NCBI RefSeq assembly: GCF_004802635.2
Contig: NZ_CP046052.1
Location: forward strand, 2,728,001-2,792,000
Length of the DNA: 64,000 nt
Source of the DNA: Methylocystis heyeri
GTDB taxonomy: Bacteria; Pseudomonadota; Alphaproteobacteria; Rhizobiales; Beijerinckiaceae
Reading direction: 5' to 3'
The notes under the pieces: model-generated
The model's input: the letters and a program-made list of their open reading frames with translations, nothing else
Database searches by the model: none
What the model was told of the DNA's origin: nothing
Position numbers and translations under genes: made by a program
Shown: positions 32,268-40,774 of the stretch, piece by piece
Position numbering within the stretch: the first letter of the stretch is position 1
How the letters are laid out: the number at the start of each line of letters is the position of its first letter

Positions 32268-32973
32268 GTCGTTCAAGCGGCTGAACCAGAAATGACTCGA
32301 CTCCGAGCATGATCGCGACGAAGGGCAAAGCATAGGCGAGCAGCAGGCGAACGTCGAAAAGCTGGAAGGCGACGTTGATCTCGAAGCCGACGCCGTTCGA
32401 GCGCCCGAGCAGTTCTACCACGAGCGCCAACTTCCACACCAGCGAGAGTCCGGACCGGGTCGCCGCCGCGAGATAGGGCGCGAGCTGGGGCAGCACGATA
32501 TGACGCAGCCGCACGCCGGCCGGCAGGCGGAAGGCCTGCGCCATCTCGTCGAGCATGGGGTCGAGAGCCCGCGCGCCTTCGCGAATGGTCACGACGGCGC
32601 CCGGCAGCTTGTTGACGGCCACGGCGCCGATCGCGGCCGCCTCGTTCAACCCGACCCAGATATAGGCGAGGATGATGACCACCAGCGCGGGCAGGTTGAG
32701 CAGCGCCACGAGCCATGGATCGAGCAATTTGTCCGCCAGCCTGCTGCGGCCCATGGCGTAGCCGAGCGCCGAGCCGAGACTCATGGCGAGCGCAAAGGCC
32801 GCGAAAACCCGCGCCAACGTAGCTCCGAGATTGACGAAAAGGGCGCCCGATCTGGCTTCGTCGATGATGGCCTCCAGGACCGGAACCGGTCCCGGCAGGC
32901 TGCGGGGATCGGCGAAATGGGACGCCGCCTGCCACAGAAGAATCATCGCCGCGAAGGACGCCAGGCGGATCAA
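32230..32973 (-). CDS. ABC transporter permease (SsuC/TauC type)
   Basis: 247 residues with about six membrane spans and the EAA-like coupling loop around DEMAQAFRLPAGVRLRHIVLP. The family resembles permeases for aliphatic sulfonates, taurine or nitrate. It overlaps the binding-protein stop by four bases. No sulfonatase or monooxygenase gene is adjacent, so the substrate stays open. Confidence 0.9.
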   Translation of the reverse strand: MIRLASFAAMILLWQAASHFADPRSLPGPVPVLEAIIDEARSGALFVNLGATLARVFAAFALAMSLGSALGYAMGRSRLADKLLDPWLVALLNLPALVVIILAYIWVGLNEAAAIGAVAVNKLPGAVVTIREGARALDPMLDEMAQAFRLPAGVRLRHIVLPQLAPYLAAATRSGLSLVWKLALVVELLGRSNGVGFEINVAFQLFDVRLLLAYALPFVAIMLGVESFLVQPLERHVSRWRSNAARY

Positions 32974-33956
32974 GGCTTGCCCTTCGTTTCCTCATAGAAA
33001 ACAGCGGAGTCGAGCGATTTCGCCGGTCCCACAAGCTTCTCGCCCCCGATCGAGGCGAGCACCGAGAACAGCGCGGTAAGATCACGACGTTGCTGGGCGG
33101 GATCGCCCTTCGGCGTCGCCTCGACATAGCGCGTGCGATAAAGCGCCAGCGTCGACTTATCCTTGGTGCGGATGCGCGCGGCCGCCGCCTGCCAGGCTGC
33201 GTCATCCGAAGCAATGAGCGCCCTCGCCTTTTTCATCATCGCGAAAAAGCGCGCCAGCGCGCCCCCGCGAGAGGCGGCGAAGCTCTCCTTGAAGACGAAT
33301 CCCGTCACGATCGGATCGTCCTGCGCGCCGAGGGATTTCTCCACCTCGGTCATATCGATCGCCCGCGCAAACCCCTGGGCTTCGAGATCGACGGCGAAAT
33401 TCCAGAACTCCAGCACGGCGTCGATCTCGCCCTGGCGAGCTTTTTCGGCGAGAAGCGGCGGCGCTCCGTAAAGAATGGTCGCGCCCTTCTCCAGATCGAC
33501 GCCCTGCTTCAAGGCGAAGGCTTTTAGCAGAAGCCAGCTCTTATCCAGCGGTCCGCCGGCCACGCCGAGCTTTCTGCCGACGAGATCCTTCGGACTGCGA
33601 ATATGAGGGTCTTTGGTCATGACGGCGCCGATGCCCGTCGACGTCGGATAGAAAAGAAGCTTCGCCCCGCCCGCGCGCTCGCGCGCAGCCCACAGCCAGT
33701 CCGACACGATGAGATCGGCGGAATCTCCCTGGAGGGCGATCTTGCCGGCGTCGGTCGAGGCAAGCTCGGCCACCTCGAGTTCGAGGTCCGCATCCTTGTC
33801 GAGCTTGAAGGCGGAAACGACCGCGAGATCCCAAAGCGTGGTCCCGGTCGCCTGCACCGCGAGCCGCAGTTTGTCCGCGGCGCGGCAGGGCGGCGAAAAG
33901 GCGAGCGAGAGGCCGAAAAAGGGAAGGCAAACGAGAGCGTAGACGCTGCGGCGCAT
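32970..33956 (-). CDS. ABC transporter substrate-binding protein (SsuA/TauA type)
   Basis: 328 residues with a signal peptide (about 1-27, ending PPCRAA). The NMT1/THI5-like fold is indicated by LRLAVQATGTTLWDLAVVSAF, IVSDWLWAARER and PKDLVGRKLGVAGGPLDKSW. It should capture a small anion such as a sulfonate in the periplasm and deliver it to the downstream permease. First gene of the three-gene operon. Confidence 0.88.
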   Translation of the reverse strand: MRRSVYALVCLPFFGLSLAFSPPCRAADKLRLAVQATGTTLWDLAVVSAFKLDKDADLELEVAELASTDAGKIALQGDSADLIVSDWLWAARERAGGAKLLFYPTSTGIGAVMTKDPHIRSPKDLVGRKLGVAGGPLDKSWLLLKAFALKQGVDLEKGATILYGAPPLLAEKARQGEIDAVLEFWNFAVDLEAQGFARAIDMTEVEKSLGAQDDPIVTGFVFKESFAASRGGALARFFAMMKKARALIASDDAAWQAAAARIRTKDKSTLALYRTRYVEATPKGDPAQQRRDLTALFSVLASIGGEKLVGPAKSLDSAVFYEETKGKP

Positions 33957-33988
33957 GGGAAATCCCGGTAGGTCCTGCCCCGCTCTTA

Positions 33989-34149
33989 GCGCGCTTTCCG
34001 CTCGAACGAAACCGTTCGTGCGATCAGAATTCGCGCAACCTGCTCGGCGGAGCGCATTCTCGTCGCAAAAGTCGTCAACTTTTACGGAATGCGCTCGGCG
34101 CGCTTTCCGCTCGAACGAAACCGTTCGTGCGATCAGAATTCGGGCAACC
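33989..34149. repeat. 52-bp direct repeat flanking a dispersed palindrome (copy 2)
   Basis: Two 52-base copies (33989-34040 and 34098-34149) differ at one base and each contain CGAACGAAACCGTTCG. Between them lies the second copy of the GCGCATTCTC palindrome (34050-34096). The block sits between the binding-protein gene and the GH8 fusion gene and looks like a composite repeat. Confidence 0.7.
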
Positions 34150-34172
34150 CGAAAAAGCGAAGGGCTTTCGCC

Positions 34173-36263
34173 TTATTCCGGCGGGGGCATGTGCTTGTGG
34201 TAGGTCTTGCGCTTTCGAAACGCATAGGTCGACCTCGACGGGTGGGAGTGGGTTTTTTCCTCCGACGTGTGGTGGCCGCTCGTCTCTGCCGCGGGTTCGT
34301 CTTCGCTCGGCCTGTTGCGGCGGAAATCCGCCCGCGCCGCATCGATGAGCGCCATTCCCTCATAACCGTTGAGAGGGTAGACGGCGAAGCCGGGCGGAGA
34401 GAAAACCGCGCCCATGGCTGCGAGTTCCGAGCGCTCCACGCGCGCATACAAGCGCGGGGCGATGTTTTTCAAATCCGAGGCGTTGGCCAAAAGGCAAATG
34501 CAAACCAGTATTTCCTTGCGGTTGAGCACCGCGACGTTATCGGTCGCTCTCAGAGCGCTGCGAAGGCTGGCCGCCAGCGCCTCGACCTTGGCGTCGGCCT
34601 CGACAGGCCCAACTTCTTTTTCCAGCGCCTCGAAGGAGGGGACCTCGATATAGATCAAGCCGATCGTCCGGCTGAGACGCACGCAGGCGGCCGCCGCGAC
34701 CTCGATTTCCTGGGCGAGCGTCGGAATATGCTTGGTCGCGGTGAAGGGACTATGCGGGAGGGTCCGCGGCACCAGGGGCAATTGCTTGCCTTCGAGGGCG
34801 GGACCGATCGCCGACACGGCCTCGGAGACGCGTTTTTCTTTTTCGTCGACGGGGGTTTCCCGCGGGGGGGCGGTCTTGCGCTGAATGATCCAGATGAAGG
34901 CGGCGACGGCGATCATAACTTCGGCCGCAACCCGGAAATAATACACCGGGCCTATTTCGTCCTGAACCGTCAGCAACTCCTCGCCGCCGTCGTCCGGGGG
35001 AATCTTTCTGTTCACGAGTAGCGTGGCGTCCTCGACCAGCTTCTGGTCGCCGGGGCGCAGTTCGTCGGCCTGCGGAAAGACCGCGGCGAGAGAGGCCGGC
35101 TCCGGGCGCCAGGAGTCGGAGATCAGGTTCCGGGCTTTTACCGCATTCAGGCAGGGCCCTCCCTGCATCTGCGCCGCGATCACCGACAGCAGATGCAGCG
35201 TGGCCGGATAGTAATTCTGGTTGGCGTTGAAATGGTAGAATTCGTCGGGATAAGGGATGTGCATCGCGGCGCAATGGGTGATGGCCGCCAGAGCCCGGTA
35301 GCCGGGTTCCCTGAGCGCGATCTCGGGCTTTTGGCCGCCTTCCCCGCCGAGGGCGAGCAGATGAATATGAGGCGCGTCGACGGGCCATGCCTTTACGAAG
35401 CTGCTCAACCGCTGCGGCGTCGCCTCGGAGGCCCAGAACAGATAAAGCGGTATGCGGATGGCGTCATAGCCGAAGCGGGCGTTGAATCCTTCGGCGGGGG
35501 CGAGCTTGTCGCCCAGGATCGCAAGCCAATCCAGCGGCAGACGCGAGGTCCCGAAGCGGGCCTTCTCGGTCAGCGCCAGTCCCGATTGAGCCAGCTTGTT
35601 CCAGTCAAACTTCGGCTGGATCTGCGCAAGACGTCGAAAGGCCGGATAAACCCAGTAGGACAGGTTGATCACCGGGCCGTCGGCGCGTTCCTCCTCCGAA
35701 AAACCATGAGCCCCGGGGCTCAGGACCGGCCCGAAGCTGTTGTTCGGAGTAACCGACTTTATGAGGATGTCGGCCGTGATGCGGCGCGCCGCCTCGAGAA
35801 AGGCGGGCTCGCTCCAGTAATCGGACGCCTCGGCGAGCCCCCAGGCGATCAGAATGTCGCCGTCGCTCGCATTATTGACTTCCACCCCCTGCGCCGGACT
35901 TCCGGTCCACTTCCAGGCGGCGAGATTGTCCTTGCGGATCAGGAGATGGGATTTGGTCCAGGACCAGATTGCGTTGAACGCCTCGCGGTCCCCCGCCGCC
36001 ACCGCGAGGATCATGCCATATCCCTGCCCCTCGCTATGGCTGCAGCGATCGTTGCCGGTGTCCACGATCCTCCCGCTCTGATCGAGGAATCGAGCCTTGT
36101 AGGCGGACCAATCGGGACCGTTTTGGAGAATGCCCCCGATACGCGCCGGCGCCTGAAGCTGCGTCAACTGATGCGACGCCCCGATCTGCCCCAGTGAAGC
36201 CTGAATAGCCAGGCACTGCCAAAGGGCCACGAACACCAGCAAGCGGCTTGATCCGGAAGGCAT
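34173..36263 (-). CDS. GH8 endoglucanase fused to a membrane segment and a degenerate GGDEF domain
   Basis: 696 residues. A signal peptide (about 1-25) is followed by a glycoside hydrolase family 8 domain (about 40-380) with the general-acid Glu78 in SEGQGYGM and an acidic NNASDGD segment (Asp134, Asp136). A single membrane span follows (about 441-461), then a region (about 500-640) with diguanylate-cyclase-like secondary structure (LIYIEVPSFEAL, DNVAVLNRKEILVCI) but no GGDEF motif. GH8 enzymes such as BcsZ trim nascent cellulose in the periplasm. Here the cytoplasmic domain may sense c-di-GMP or merely be structural. No bcsA or bcsB is in the window. The C-terminal tail is His- and Lys-rich. 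Confidence 0.85.
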   Translation of the reverse strand: MPSGSSRLLVFVALWQCLAIQASLGQIGASHQLTQLQAPARIGGILQNGPDWSAYKARFLDQSGRIVDTGNDRCSHSEGQGYGMILAVAAGDREAFNAIWSWTKSHLLIRKDNLAAWKWTGSPAQGVEVNNASDGDILIAWGLAEASDYWSEPAFLEAARRITADILIKSVTPNNSFGPVLSPGAHGFSEEERADGPVINLSYWVYPAFRRLAQIQPKFDWNKLAQSGLALTEKARFGTSRLPLDWLAILGDKLAPAEGFNARFGYDAIRIPLYLFWASEATPQRLSSFVKAWPVDAPHIHLLALGGEGGQKPEIALREPGYRALAAITHCAAMHIPYPDEFYHFNANQNYYPATLHLLSVIAAQMQGGPCLNAVKARNLISDSWRPEPASLAAVFPQADELRPGDQKLVEDATLLVNRKIPPDDGGEELLTVQDEIGPVYYFRVAAEVMIAVAAFIWIIQRKTAPPRETPVDEKEKRVSEAVSAIGPALEGKQLPLVPRTLPHSPFTATKHIPTLAQEIEVAAAACVRLSRTIGLIYIEVPSFEALEKEVGPVEADAKVEALAASLRSALRATDNVAVLNRKEILVCICLLANASDLKNIAPRLYARVERSELAAMGAVFSPPGFAVYPLNGYEGMALIDAARADFRRNRPSEDEPAAETSGHHTSEEKTHSHPSRSTYAFRKRKTYHKHMPPPE

Positions 36264-36570
36264 TTTTGTTCCCGGTGAGAGGATCTAAAGAGCAATTGAA
36301 CGGCTTTGGGCGGCCGCTGGAATGCGGCTTCTGGATACCTAATAGTTAACGCTATCCACGTTAAGGCGCGGTAAAGGTAGGCGTTGATTGAAAACAACTA
36401 TCTTGGCGCGCGTGGTTCAGGACCCTACTATTTCGTTGCTAAAAATGAATGAAAGCCCGATTGGTTCCGCCTCGGGGGAAATCTCGCGGTCCGGACTTGA
36501 CCGGGGAACGCCTGTCGCGAGAGCCGAACGCTTCCTCACCCCACGCGTCGCGTTCAAGCGCAACGGCGAT

Positions 36571-36613
36571 GAAAAGAAAACGGCCCGAAACGCCGCGAAG
36601 CGCTTTCGGGCCG
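36571..36613 (-). terminator. Original glnA terminator, displaced by the element
   Basis: On the minus strand CGGCCCGAAA pairs with TTTCGGGCCG across a 13-base loop and is followed by TTTTCTTTTC. It lies about 50 bases past the old glnA stop codon at 36663-36665. Insertion of the element has moved it 13.8 kb from the functional glnA. Confidence 0.75.
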
Positions 36614-36662
36614 CGAGGAAAGCCCCCTGCGAAGGCGCAAGCCGCCGCAGGGGAGAAGCCGA

Positions 36663-36690
36663 TCAGTAGGAATAATACATGTCGTATCGC
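36663..36690 (-). pseudogene. attL: original last codons and stop of glnA
   Basis: Read on the minus strand this stretch encodes YDMYYSY and a TGA stop, the same C-terminal residues as the functional glnA (which uses AGC TAC TAA in place of TCC TAC TGA). It is the chromosomal gene end severed by integration. The 16-bp core 36672-36687 is identical to attR. Confidence 0.85.
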
Positions 36691-36748
36691 GCCTCAGGGC
36701 TAACATACCTATAAAATCAATTAGTTATGATGCCTAAAAATTATTCCG

Positions 36749-36784
36749 CCACCCAGTAGACCACCCAGCAGACCCCCTCTAGTA
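36749..36784. repeat. Left arm-type repeats near attL
   Basis: Direct units of 12 bp, CCACCCAGTAGA and CCACCCAGCAGA, lie 62 bases inside attL. The first 20 bases are identical to 50340-50359 near attR. Their place near both ends suggests integrase arm-binding sites. The rest of 36690-37021 holds no convincing gene. Confidence 0.6.
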
Positions 36785-37021
36785 AAGCTCAGCTTAAGAT
36801 GGTGGCGACAACGCTTAACCAGTAAATTTACATGCGGAGGTCGCCCGATGCGCAATTTTCATGCCATGGGGTGTGGGACGGCCAAGGGGCCCTCCGTTAA
36901 CGTTAAAAATTATTTTCTGTGGATAAACGTCGCGTAAACCTTAGTCTGGCATGAACATTGCGCGTCTGAACTCCACACTCTTGCTTGGCATTCCCCCTCG
37001 CCTCCCAGCCTCGCCAGCCGG

Positions 37022-37651
37022 CTAGGCGGCGCTCGCTTCCTCCTTCAGCTTCTTCGACACGGCGGCGACGGTCGCTCTGGCACACTTCGTCAGGTCCTGA
37101 ATCTGGCTCCAGGATTTGCCCTCGCGAAGCAGCGTGGCGATGGCAGCGTTGCGCTTGGCGTCTTCTGGGCGGCCCTTGTAGAGGCCAGCATCCTTGGCCT
37201 TCTCAATGCCCTCAGCTTGGCGGCGACGGCGATCCTCGTAATCCTTGCGGGCGATGGCGGCGAGCATGTCCAGCATCATGTCGTTGATGGCCTCGAACAT
37301 GCGGGCCGTGAAGGCGTCCACGGTGGTTGTCGCCATCGTCCAGGACGTGGGGAGGTCCAGCGCGACGATGCGAACGCCTTTGGCCTTGATCGTCGCTTTG
37401 AGTGCTTCCCAATCTTCCGCATTGAGTCGGCTCAAGCGGTCGACCTGCTCCAGGAGCAGCACGTCACCGCGTTCCGCATTGTCAATGAGCTTGAAAAGCT
37501 CGGGACGCTTCAGAGAAGCCCCAGACTCGTTCTCAGCGTAGTAGCCGGCGATGCGTAGTCCGCGTTGATCGGCGAAGGCCTTGAGCGCCGCACGGGCGCG
37601 GTTTGCATCCTGCTCCTGGGTTGAAGCGCGGAGGTAAGCGTGAATGAGCAT
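37022..37651 (-). CDS. Serine recombinase (resolvase/invertase family)
   Basis: 209 residues. The catalytic domain begins AYLRASTQEQDANRAR with the nucleophile Ser10 and continues with LLEQVDRLSRLNAEDWEAL, followed by the long helix E region and a C-terminal helix-turn-helix (LREGKSWSQIQDLTKCARATVAAV). Short serine recombinases resolve or invert DNA between paired sites. The gene is the leftmost of the element, and a nearby res-like site is not obvious. Codon use is close to host style, unlike the AT-rich neighbour. Confidence 0.92.
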   Translation of the reverse strand: MLIHAYLRASTQEQDANRARAALKAFADQRGLRIAGYYAENESGASLKRPELFKLIDNAERGDVLLLEQVDRLSRLNAEDWEALKATIKAKGVRIVALDLPTSWTMATTTVDAFTARMFEAINDMMLDMLAAIARKDYEDRRRRQAEGIEKAKDAGLYKGRPEDAKRNAAIATLLREGKSWSQIQDLTKCARATVAAVSKKLKEEASAA

Positions 37652-37970
37652 TTGAAAGCGCCTTGGTTCATTTAGGATGGTTCAGTTATAAGGAGTCTGG
37701 TTTGAGTTGTCAAATGGGTATTTTCAGACCAGTTCAGATAGTGGTCGCTCGAAGCACACCCTATTTGAACCAGGAAAACGAGGCGATTCGGCTGGAGGAA
37801 GCGGGTGAACTCGCGCTAAGCGCTGCGCTTGGTGCTGGGCGGACGCTTGGCGGCTGGCGAGGGAGGTGGACCGGCGCTTGGCGGGCGGAGAGAAGGACGG
37901 GTCCAGAGACGCGCGCGGCTATTCCACGGTCTAGATTTGTGAATAAGGGGTCGGTCGGAATCTGTTAATC

Positions 37971-38003
37971 TTAATGGAAGGTTAACCTTAATGTTTTGTT
38001 AAC
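37971..38003. promoter_or_regulatory. Two tandem perfect CtrA boxes inside the element
   Basis: TTAATGGAAGGTTAAC (37971-37986) and TTAATGTTTTGTTAAC (37988-38003) each fit TTAA-N7-TTAAC, 17 bp apart. Further TTAA half-sites lie at 37965, 38005 and 38019. No gene starts immediately beside them; the nearest is the serine recombinase 320 bases away on the minus strand. They may tie an element promoter or origin to the host cell cycle. Confidence 0.5.
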
Positions 38004-38255
38004 CTTAACGGTCGAACATTAACTTTTTTAACCTTCGTAAGAAGATCGCCACAACTCTGCATACTGGCGGGAGCAGCCTGCCGGCGGGAAGGAGCGGCGA
38101 TGGTGGCGGCACGACATATATAGATGCACTAGCTGGCTTTTTCAGAGGGTTGATCTGGGCTCCACCAGATGGGACTCGTATAGGCGTTTGGTCTGGACCC
38201 CTGATGGTAGGCTATCTGGTCTCCCGCGTGACCGTGCGCACCTGCCCCGATGAAT

Positions 38256-38510
38256 TTGCCTGTTTACCCTGTTACCCTCCCTGTTACCCATAACCACTTG
38301 ATTTTATTTGATGATAACAGGGTAACAGGCAAAACAGGTAATAATGAAAAAGTTATATGGGAAGAAAAACCAGAGTGGTGATCATGCACTACGCAGGCGG
38401 TAGTGCACGCAATCCCTCAGAGGTTTTTCAAAAATTGCCTGTTTCCCTGTTTTGCCTGTTACCTATTGTATTTTCAATAGGTTGTGGGTAACAGGGAGGT
38501 AACAGGCAAA
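38256..38510. repeat. Symmetric iteron locus, candidate origin of the element
   Basis: Nine-base unit CCTGTTACC occurs at 38268, 38280 and 38455, and as its complement GGTAACAGG at 38321, 38487 and 38498, with degenerate copies at 38259, 38313 and 38438. Neighbouring copies are 11-12 bp apart, about one helix turn. Two arms face each other around an AT-rich core and a hairpin (TGCACTAC 38385-38392 with GTAGTGCA 38400-38407). This layout resembles replication origins or initiator operators. The remaining DNA of 37652-38535 shows no convincing gene. Confidence 0.7.
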
Positions 38511-38535
38511 TCCCTTTGATGGCGAGCGCGCTTCT

Positions 38536-39360
38536 CTAAGATTCGTATTTGGGTTTAGACTTTTTCCAATTCACACCCTTTTTTCTGTCTAGATGGAACT
38601 TCACGGAAATGATTCGATCAATCCTGAGTCCAACATCGATAAGATTACGCATTAGACGCATTAGATCGTCGGAATACACGACGTAACGACGGTCAAACTC
38701 GAACTTAAACCCACAGTGGTTTTTTACTTTACTGAGAAACAAACGATTTACAAACCCCCTATTATGAACATGGATATTTCTTAGCTCCATAAATACAATC
38801 AGAAGGTCTTTACTGTCGGTGTTTCCAAACATATCAACGCCAAATACGTCCTTTAAATATTTCTCAATACCTCTTATGCCTGAATATGACAGTTCACTCA
38901 CCTTACGATCGGCGATATAGTGTGATAATTCCCTCTTACTTTTGAAATCATATAATTCATCTATAGATATTTTCTCTGATGAACGAAGCATCTGTGGATT
39001 TTTTAGAAGAACACACCTTATTATGTGAGATAGATAACAGTCAAATGCCTCCACCGAAGTAGTCAGTAGATGCCTAGAGTTTATTATGTTGAATTCTTTC
39101 AGTTTACCAAACGCACCGCCACCCTTCTCAATAGCTTCAATATTTCTTAAATGACGCTCCCTATCTTCACCAGTGGAACCACTTATCAGAGCCTTTGAGC
39201 CAATAACAACACTCTTATCTACTCTAGTAGCAAGATCGACAGTAAACAAAAATAGATTCAGCGCTTCTGTTAGGTCTTTAGAGAAAAAATACATTGACCT
39301 GCTATACGCTTTGTTATTTAAATCAGACAGTATTTTTACCAAAGGGTTCTCTTCAGTCAT
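38536..39360 (-). CDS. AT-rich protein with HEPN RNxxxH motif, function unknown
   Basis: 274 residues from the ATG at 39360. The protein is helical and basic, and its base composition is far more AT-rich than the chromosome, a sign of transfer. At Arg194-Asn195...His199 (MELRNIHVHNRG) it carries the RNxxxH motif of HEPN ribonucleases found in toxins, abortive-infection and CRISPR-linked proteins. No nucleotidyltransferase antitoxin is adjacent. No other known domain is recognised. It may be an RNase defence or toxin protein of the element. Between it and the resolvase lies the iteron locus. Confidence 0.7.
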   Translation of the reverse strand: MTEENPLVKILSDLNNKAYSRSMYFFSKDLTEALNLFLFTVDLATRVDKSVVIGSKALISGSTGEDRERHLRNIEAIEKGGGAFGKLKEFNIINSRHLLTTSVEAFDCYLSHIIRCVLLKNPQMLRSSEKISIDELYDFKSKRELSHYIADRKVSELSYSGIRGIEKYLKDVFGVDMFGNTDSKDLLIVFMELRNIHVHNRGFVNRLFLSKVKNHCGFKFEFDRRYVVYSDDLMRLMRNLIDVGLRIDRIISVKFHLDRKKGVNWKKSKPKYES

Positions 39361-39600
39361 TTTGATCCGCCATTTTGGAATAATATCGGCGCGACGCCCA
39401 GAGCATAAGATCGCGCCGATCATGTTGAACACCGTGGTCCGGTAATTACCCTTCGGAACGATACCAACGCGCGGCTTCCATGCCCAGACCGCCCATTTAG
39501 AGCACGTGGCGCTAGGGCACAGGTTCTGCGCTCGTCCTGGTCTCGACGGCTGGTCCGGCGGGCGTCTGTTTTACCTGCGTTGCGCGCATCCGGTTGTCCG

Positions 39601-39864
39601 GTCCAATGCCGGTCCAATAATCAATTTTCATAACTAACTGTTTTTATTGAAGGAGTCCAATGTGACCAATGAGTCCTATATAAAAAATAATATTCACCTT
39701 ACAGACAGTCATCTGCCGACAGTCCGCAGCACCGTGCACGCCTGCCACCGTATTCTAACAATTGACCCTCGATTCATCGGTTATTGTGGACACATTGGAC
39801 GCGCCCTTTAAAAACAATGACTTATGGCGTCCAGTGTTCTGGAGGCATTGGACCGGCATTGGAC
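39601..39864. repeat. Second inverted iteron locus (GTCCAATG units)
   Basis: GTCCAATG or a one-base variant occurs at 39601, 39612 and 39655, and as CATTGGAC at 39793, 39846 and 39857. The outer pairs are each spaced 11 bp with a CCG linker and face each other across an AT-rich middle. The IS66 copy begins 23 bases after the last unit. Function unknown; could be an operator or origin. No gene is seen in 39361-39886. Confidence 0.55.
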
Positions 39865-39971
39865 TGCACACGCTCCGCGACTGAGAGTAAGCGCCAAGGC
39901 AGCCCCGTGATGGCGGCGCATAGGTGGCCCAGCTATCAATAGCAGCACAATTTGTACTGCTGTGAGCATCT

Positions 39972-40361
39972 ATGTCTGCGCCTATGCCTGGTGATAGAAG
40001 TTTCCAACTGATCGAAGCCGTGGTTGATCGTCTTGATGGCGCTCCGGTTTCTCGCCGTCGCCGGTGGTCTGACGAGTTCAAGGCACGAGCTGTTGCGGCG
40101 ACACTGGATCCCGACGTGAATATTTCCGCGGCCGCGCGGGAGATGGGCATTTCGCCGTCTCAGCTTTTTGGCTGGCGCCGGCAAGCGATGCGCGAAGGTG
40201 CGGTGACGGCCTCGCCTACCGCTTGCGCGAATCCGCCGGATGTCGAGGGCAGGTCTGCGCCAACGGTGGAAATCTCCGTCGGCGCCACAGTGATCCGCGT
40301 CAGCGCCGACATTGGCGAAGCCGATCTGCGTCGCGTGATCCGCGCGGTGCGCTCGGCATGA
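39972..40361 (+). CDS. tnpA: IS66 TnpA (accessory DNA-binding protein)
   Basis: 129 residues. An N-terminal helix-turn-helix of the IS66 Orf1/IS3 OrfA type is visible (RRRWSDEFKARAVAATLDPD, AAREMGISPSQLFGWRRQA). Needed with TnpB for efficient IS66 transposition. Its stop overlaps the tnpB start by four bases. Confidence 0.9.
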   Translation: MSAPMPGDRSFQLIEAVVDRLDGAPVSRRRRWSDEFKARAVAATLDPDVNISAAAREMGISPSQLFGWRRQAMREGAVTASPTACANPPDVEGRSAPTVEISVGATVIRVSADIGEADLRRVIRAVRSA

Positions 40362-40702
40362 TCGCGTCGGGCGTGAAAATCTATCTGGCCAGCCAACCGG
40401 TCGATTTTCGCAAAGGCCCGGACGGTTTGCTGTCGCTGGTGCGCGATGTCGGCGCCGACCCGTTCAACGGCGCGCTTTATGTGTTCCGGGCCAAGAGAGC
40501 CGATAGAATCAAGATCGTTTGGTTTGATGGGACCGGCGTGTGCCTGTTCTCGAAGCGATTGGAGGAATCGCAATTTTGCTGGCCGCGGATCGGGCCAAAC
40601 CAGGTTCAACTCAATCATGCCCAGTTGATGGCGCTGGTTGACGGATTGGATTGGAAACGGGTGCGTCCGGTCGACCTCAAACGCCCGGTCAGCGCCGGCT
40701 GA
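40358..40702 (+). CDS. tnpB: IS66 TnpB (Orf2) accessory protein
   Basis: 114 residues with the conserved IS66 Orf2 pattern: VKIYLASQPVDFRKGPDGL near the start and GALYVFRAKRADRIKIVWFDGTG in the middle. Required for transposition but its biochemical role is unclear. Complete. Followed after 72 bases by tnpC. Confidence 0.95.
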   Translation: MIASGVKIYLASQPVDFRKGPDGLLSLVRDVGADPFNGALYVFRAKRADRIKIVWFDGTGVCLFSKRLEESQFCWPRIGPNQVQLNHAQLMALVDGLDWKRVRPVDLKRPVSAG

Positions 40703-40774
40703 ACGGTCGGAAAATCGGCATGATTACGTTGAAAACACGAGCGTTTCCACTGGATCTGTGCTTTAATCATCCTA

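Noticed and set aside
36388-36669. 93-codon plus-strand frame between the GH8 gene and attL
   Set aside because: It runs through the old glnA terminator and tail, so it is not a real gene.
36848-36937. 29-codon frame with GGAGG upstream near attL
   Set aside because: Possible, but the peptide has no recognisable feature and no terminator; the evidence is too thin.
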